DNA of 35,628 bases from Brachyspira alvinipulli ATCC 51933 (GTDB lineage: Bacteria > Spirochaetota > Brachyspiria > Brachyspirales > Brachyspiraceae): contig NZ_JADF01000024.1 in NCBI RefSeq assembly GCF_000518245.1, positions 1-35,628 on the forward strand, written 5' to 3'. Under the pieces are notes generated by a model. The model was not told the origin of the DNA. It was given only the letters and a program-made list of their open reading frames with translations, and did no database searches. The translations under genes and the position numbers were made by a program. How positions within the stretch are numbered: the stretch's first letter is position 1; each line of letters opens with the position of its first letter. Shown piece after piece: positions 33,048 through 35,628 of this stretch.

Positions 33048-34487
33048 ATGTCATTATATCCTAAAGACCAAGAAATCACAGTTTTTGGAGAAAATATAAA
33101 ATATCCGAATATGGGAGAAGATGGAAAGTTTACAAATGGAAGTTTTTCTGACCCTAAAATTAAGCCTTCTTTTATTCCAGCTGAAACTATAAACCTTATT
33201 TTGGATAATTTGGAAAATGTTATAAAAGAAGCTGGTATTGAAAGTAATAATCAAGATACAAATCAATTGATAAATGCTGTAAAAAAACTTGCTGGAGATA
33301 ATGTCAGTAAATTTAAATATAAATTAGAAGAATTTGATACTGGTAAAATTTGGATAGATGACAGAATTATATACGGCAGAGTATTTGTAATAGAAAATTT
33401 AAATACTCAGCATTTTCCTATAGAGATTCATACATTTGATGATATAGATAAAATGATAGACTATAAAATAATAGGTGTTTATAATTATGATGTTGTAAAA
33501 CAGCTATTCAAAGATTATTTAATAGGTAAAGATAAAATGCCTGCTATTTTAGCTTTATATATAGAAAACAACATTTTATATTTTCATTGTTTAACAAATC
33601 CAGATCTAATTATAAATAATAATGACAATAAATTAGAAATATATATAGAATATATAAAAAATAATAAAACTTTACTTATTATAAATCCATTATCTTTAGA
33701 TTTATATGAAGATATAGACAGGATATCAGAATTGCAGGTAAATACAGATGCTGAAACTTTTGAAGCTAGAATAGAAAATCAAGAAATAGCTTCATTAATT
33801 ATAGAAGAAAATAAATTAAGAGTTGTACAAAAAAAGATAGGAAGTTCAAATATAATAATAGAAGCTCATGCATCTGGAAGAGAAAAAGCAAGCGTAACTA
33901 TACCAATACAGATAAAAGAAAGACCAATTACAACTTTAACTTTATCATCTCAAAGCGGTGAAGTTAAGCAAGATGAAACTATTTCAATTACTGCTGATAC
34001 TAATGCTGATAGTATAGAAGCTCAAATAAATAATTCTAATGCTCAAATAAGTGTATCTGGAAAAACTATTAATATTATTGGTAAAAATGTAGGTTCTTCA
34101 ATTATTACAGTAAAAGCACAGATACCAAACTCTTTGGAAGTTAGTAAAAATTATAATTTAAATATTTTAGAAAATATATATTATAATTCGTTAATATATG
34201 GCAAAATAACTTCAAATTCAGCGTCATGGGGATACAATATATTAACAATTAATTGGACAAATAATAATTGGGATTGGAATTCTGGAAGAAATAATGTAGT
34301 AATTAAAACATATAATAGTAATAATCTTTTACAAACTATAAAATGTAATTATTATATTAGCTATTTTTCTCCAAATGTACAAAGTTCTAATGCATATTTT
34401 AAAAAAGATGGCGAAAAATTATTAGCATATCAATCAAGACTTAATAATGTCGAATCTATTACTGATATAGTAATATTTTCAGCATAA
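33048..34487 (+). CDS. Tail fibre protein with bacterial Ig-like domains
   Basis: A 479-residue putative receptor-binding tail fibre. The first ~90 residues are the virion-attachment part, as in Mu-type fibres: YPKDQEITVFGENIKYPNM, then SFIPAETINLILDNLENVIKEAG. A middle domain of ~140 residues (DTGKIWIDDRIIYGRVFVIENL) follows. Two bacterial Ig-like repeats of ~80 residues each come next (starting near ISELQVNTDAETFEARI and TLTLSSQSGEVKQDETISI). The C-terminal ~95-residue domain is Asn/Trp/Tyr-rich and could contact the host surface. AAAGGAG precedes the ATG. It is the last gene of the cassette and is followed by a terminator. Confidence 0.75.
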   Translation: MSLYPKDQEITVFGENIKYPNMGEDGKFTNGSFSDPKIKPSFIPAETINLILDNLENVIKEAGIESNNQDTNQLINAVKKLAGDNVSKFKYKLEEFDTGKIWIDDRIIYGRVFVIENLNTQHFPIEIHTFDDIDKMIDYKIIGVYNYDVVKQLFKDYLIGKDKMPAILALYIENNILYFHCLTNPDLIINNNDNKLEIYIEYIKNNKTLLIINPLSLDLYEDIDRISELQVNTDAETFEARIENQEIASLIIEENKLRVVQKKIGSSNIIIEAHASGREKASVTIPIQIKERPITTLTLSSQSGEVKQDETISITADTNADSIEAQINNSNAQISVSGKTINIIGKNVGSSIITVKAQIPNSLEVSKNYNLNILENIYYNSLIYGKITSNSASWGYNILTINWTNNNWDWNSGRNNVVIKTYNSNNLLQTIKCNYYISYFSPNVQSSNAYFKKDGEKLLAYQSRLNNVESITDIVIFSA

Positions 34488-34836
34488 TAAGTACTAATAG
34501 CCACTATTTTTATGGCTAGTTTTTTTGAATACCTTTTATTTTGGGATAGCATTTTGTTTTGGGCATTATTTAGTATCGTAATATATACTTTTTTATAATT
34601 AGCTCCGTTTTCTAATTTGTATAAATCTTCTAAAACGTTGCCTTGAATAGTTTGAGGTTTATACACAGTTTTATAAACCTCTAAAAATTTCTTATTTCTT
34701 ACTTCCAATGATAAGTGAGGTGTTTTATTTTCTATAATCTCTTCTTCTTTAATATATTTAATATCTGGAGCTAAAATTATATTAGAACAGCTTAAAATAA
34801 AAATAACAATAATAATAAAAATGATTTAATATACAT
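34430..34836 (-). pseudogene. Small lipoprotein gene, frameshifted in its signal sequence
   Basis: On the minus strand the frame ending at 34430 can be read back to about 34828 as a hydrophobic stretch with the lipobox F-I-L-S-C-S-N, then APDIKYIKEEE and a ~95-residue basic/polar domain. No ATG opens this frame, and a stop lies just before it. The only start, ATG 34836, is in another frame (MYIKSFLLLLLLFLF, stop). One base gained or lost in the T/A-rich signal region would join them. The 3' end overlaps the phage terminator and fibre gene, so its original C-terminus may be lost. No function is recognised. A non-ATG start (ATT) cannot be excluded. Confidence 0.5.
34497..34527 (+). terminator. 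Terminator of the phage late operon
   Basis: Stem TAGCCA/TGGCTA with a 9-base AT-rich loop, followed by G and a run of T residues, 15 bases after the fibre gene stop. Confidence 0.75.
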
Positions 34837-34954
34837 ATATGCTTATATTAGCATGATGTAAATTCAAGTCAAGGCAAAAAGGCTATATTTAACTTGATTT
34901 AAAAAATATTTATTTATTATAAATAATGTTAATAATAAAATGGAGCTATTTTTT

Positions 34955-35551
34955 ATGGAAAACTATACAAATCTAAAATGGCAATCAATAGATGAATATA
35001 AATCTATAAGTTTTATATGTTGGAATTGTGGAGAAAATATTGCATCAGAAAAAGCATATGGAGCAACATATTATTCTACAGGTTACAAAAAAAATTTTTA
35101 TATAGGATTAGTTTATATATGTCATAAATGTAATGCTCCAAACATATTTAATAGAGATGGAGATCCTATAATAAAACCTCCTTATGGTAAGAATATTGAT
35201 AAATTACCAAATGAAATAAGAGAAGCGTATAATGAAGCTAGAAAATGTATGCAAGTTGGAGCATATACTGCTGCTAGTATGATTTTAAGAAAAATATTAA
35301 TGAATGTAGCTGTTTCTGAAGGAAAAGAAGAAGGTGATACATTCAAAAATTATATAGATTATTTAGACAATGAAGGTATCATACATAAAAAACAAAAAGG
35401 TCTTATAAATAAAGTTAGAGAAATAGGAAATGAAGCTAATCATGAGATTAAATCTGTATCTGAAGAAGATGCTCAATATATATTTAAATTAATTGAGCAT
35501 CTATTGTTAAATAATTATGAATTTATAGATAATGATAACTCCCCAAATTAA
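34955..35551 (+). CDS. Zinc-ribbon plus DUF4145 (HEPN-like) protein
   Basis: A 198-residue soluble protein, started at ATG 34955 because GGAG (34942-34945) lies upstream at acceptable spacing. An in-frame ATG at 34940 precedes that site. Two CxxC pairs, C22/C25 and C56/C59, form a zinc ribbon in the N-terminal ~65 residues. The C-terminal ~110 residues match DUF4145: LPNEIREAYNEARKCMQVGAYTAASMILRKILM, a middle helix, then INKVREIGNEANHEI with an R...H pair like that of HEPN-type domains. DUF4145 occurs in restriction- and defence-related proteins and in phage regions. RNase or defence action is an inference. It is monocistronic, beyond the late-operon terminator and just inside the right 21-bp repeat. 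Confidence 0.75.
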   Translation: MENYTNLKWQSIDEYKSISFICWNCGENIASEKAYGATYYSTGYKKNFYIGLVYICHKCNAPNIFNRDGDPIIKPPYGKNIDKLPNEIREAYNEARKCMQVGAYTAASMILRKILMNVAVSEGKEEGDTFKNYIDYLDNEGIIHKKQKGLINKVREIGNEANHEIKSVSEEDAQYIFKLIEHLLLNNYEFIDNDNSPN

Positions 35552-35564
35552 GCTCATATTTAAT

Positions 35565-35585
35565 ATTATGCAATTAATTTAATAA
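35565..35585. repeat. 21-bp exact direct repeat, right copy
   Basis: Identical to 19866-19886 in the same orientation; GTTGGTT follows at 35594-35600. The remaining 43 bases of the window hold no gene I can see. Confidence 0.65.
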
Positions 35586-35628
35586 ATATATTCGTTGGTT
35601 TTTGACTCGTTTTTTGTTGGGGTTATCA

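Noticed and set aside
18084-34487. The phage region as the VSH-1 gene transfer agent of Brachyspira
   Set aside because: VSH-1 is described with a non-contractile, siphovirus-like tail. The genes here are Mu-like contractile-tail types (gp44-gp48, baseplate J), and head genes are missing. The PBSX-type TerL alone is not enough to call it a VSH-1 locus.
26172-34487. A complete R-type tailocin
   Set aside because: The tail-tip, spike and fibre genes fit, but sheath, tube and chaperone genes are absent and the endolysin is broken, so the window does not encode a working contractile particle.

Overview
This is a very AT-rich window that looks like a Brachyspira (intestinal spirochaete) chromosome. 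That assignment is an inference from base composition, the Ile/Lys/Asn-rich proteins, short lipoprotein signals of the form L-[VI]-[SAG]-C, a FabV-type enoyl reductase and the many hairpin-rich intergenic repeats. I could not confirm it by a search.

Positions 1-9650 hold core and housekeeping genes: pgk and gap (glycolysis, minus strand), lepA (EF4, minus), two paralogous orphan amino-acid-binding lipoproteins (4694-5470 plus, 8840-9628 minus), fabV, a small dual-specificity phosphatase, a mannose-family PTS EIIA protein and an MgtC-like membrane protein. A short lipoprotein gene (9895-10359, minus) lies between two copies of a ~49-bp imperfect repeat.

Positions 10947-17381 are the riboflavin locus. 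A perfect consensus sigma-70 promoter is followed by an FMN riboswitch with an intrinsic terminator, then ribD, ribE and ribBA. About 2.4 kb then separates ribBA from ribH. That gap carries an Rpn-type PD-(D/E)XK nuclease gene, a secreted SH3b protein gene and several copies of a nested-hairpin repeat. Two nearly identical direct copies of the repeat flank the nuclease gene. Rubrerythrin follows ribH.

Positions 18084-35628 are prophage-derived. On the minus strand is a PBSX-type large terminase with a 5'-truncated small-terminase remnant. A 21-bp exact direct repeat (19866-19886 and 35565-35585) brackets the rest. Inside are a DUF2513-like/DUF2806-like convergent pair, a lysis cassette (GH19 endolysin with a frameshift, a membrane protein, a putative holin, a putative two-component spanin), a Mu gp27-like gene broken by a frameshift and a stop, a Mu gp28-like terminase, and a colinear Mu-like tail-tip set (tape measure, gp43, gp44, gp45, gp46, gp47, gp48, fibre). 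Portal, protease, capsid, sheath and tube genes are absent. Their place between gp28 and the tape measure is taken by a ~125-bp repeat-derived scar. A broken lipoprotein gene and a zinc-ribbon/DUF4145 gene lie at the right end.

The most notable items are: a repeat family that appears to have moved (one copy sits inside a 37-bp duplication that preserved both neighbouring genes), provides the ribosome-binding site of the tape-measure gene and has entered a coding sequence in frame; a decaying Mu-like prophage whose tail-tip genes remain fully open; and an Rpn/repeat island interrupting the rib operon.
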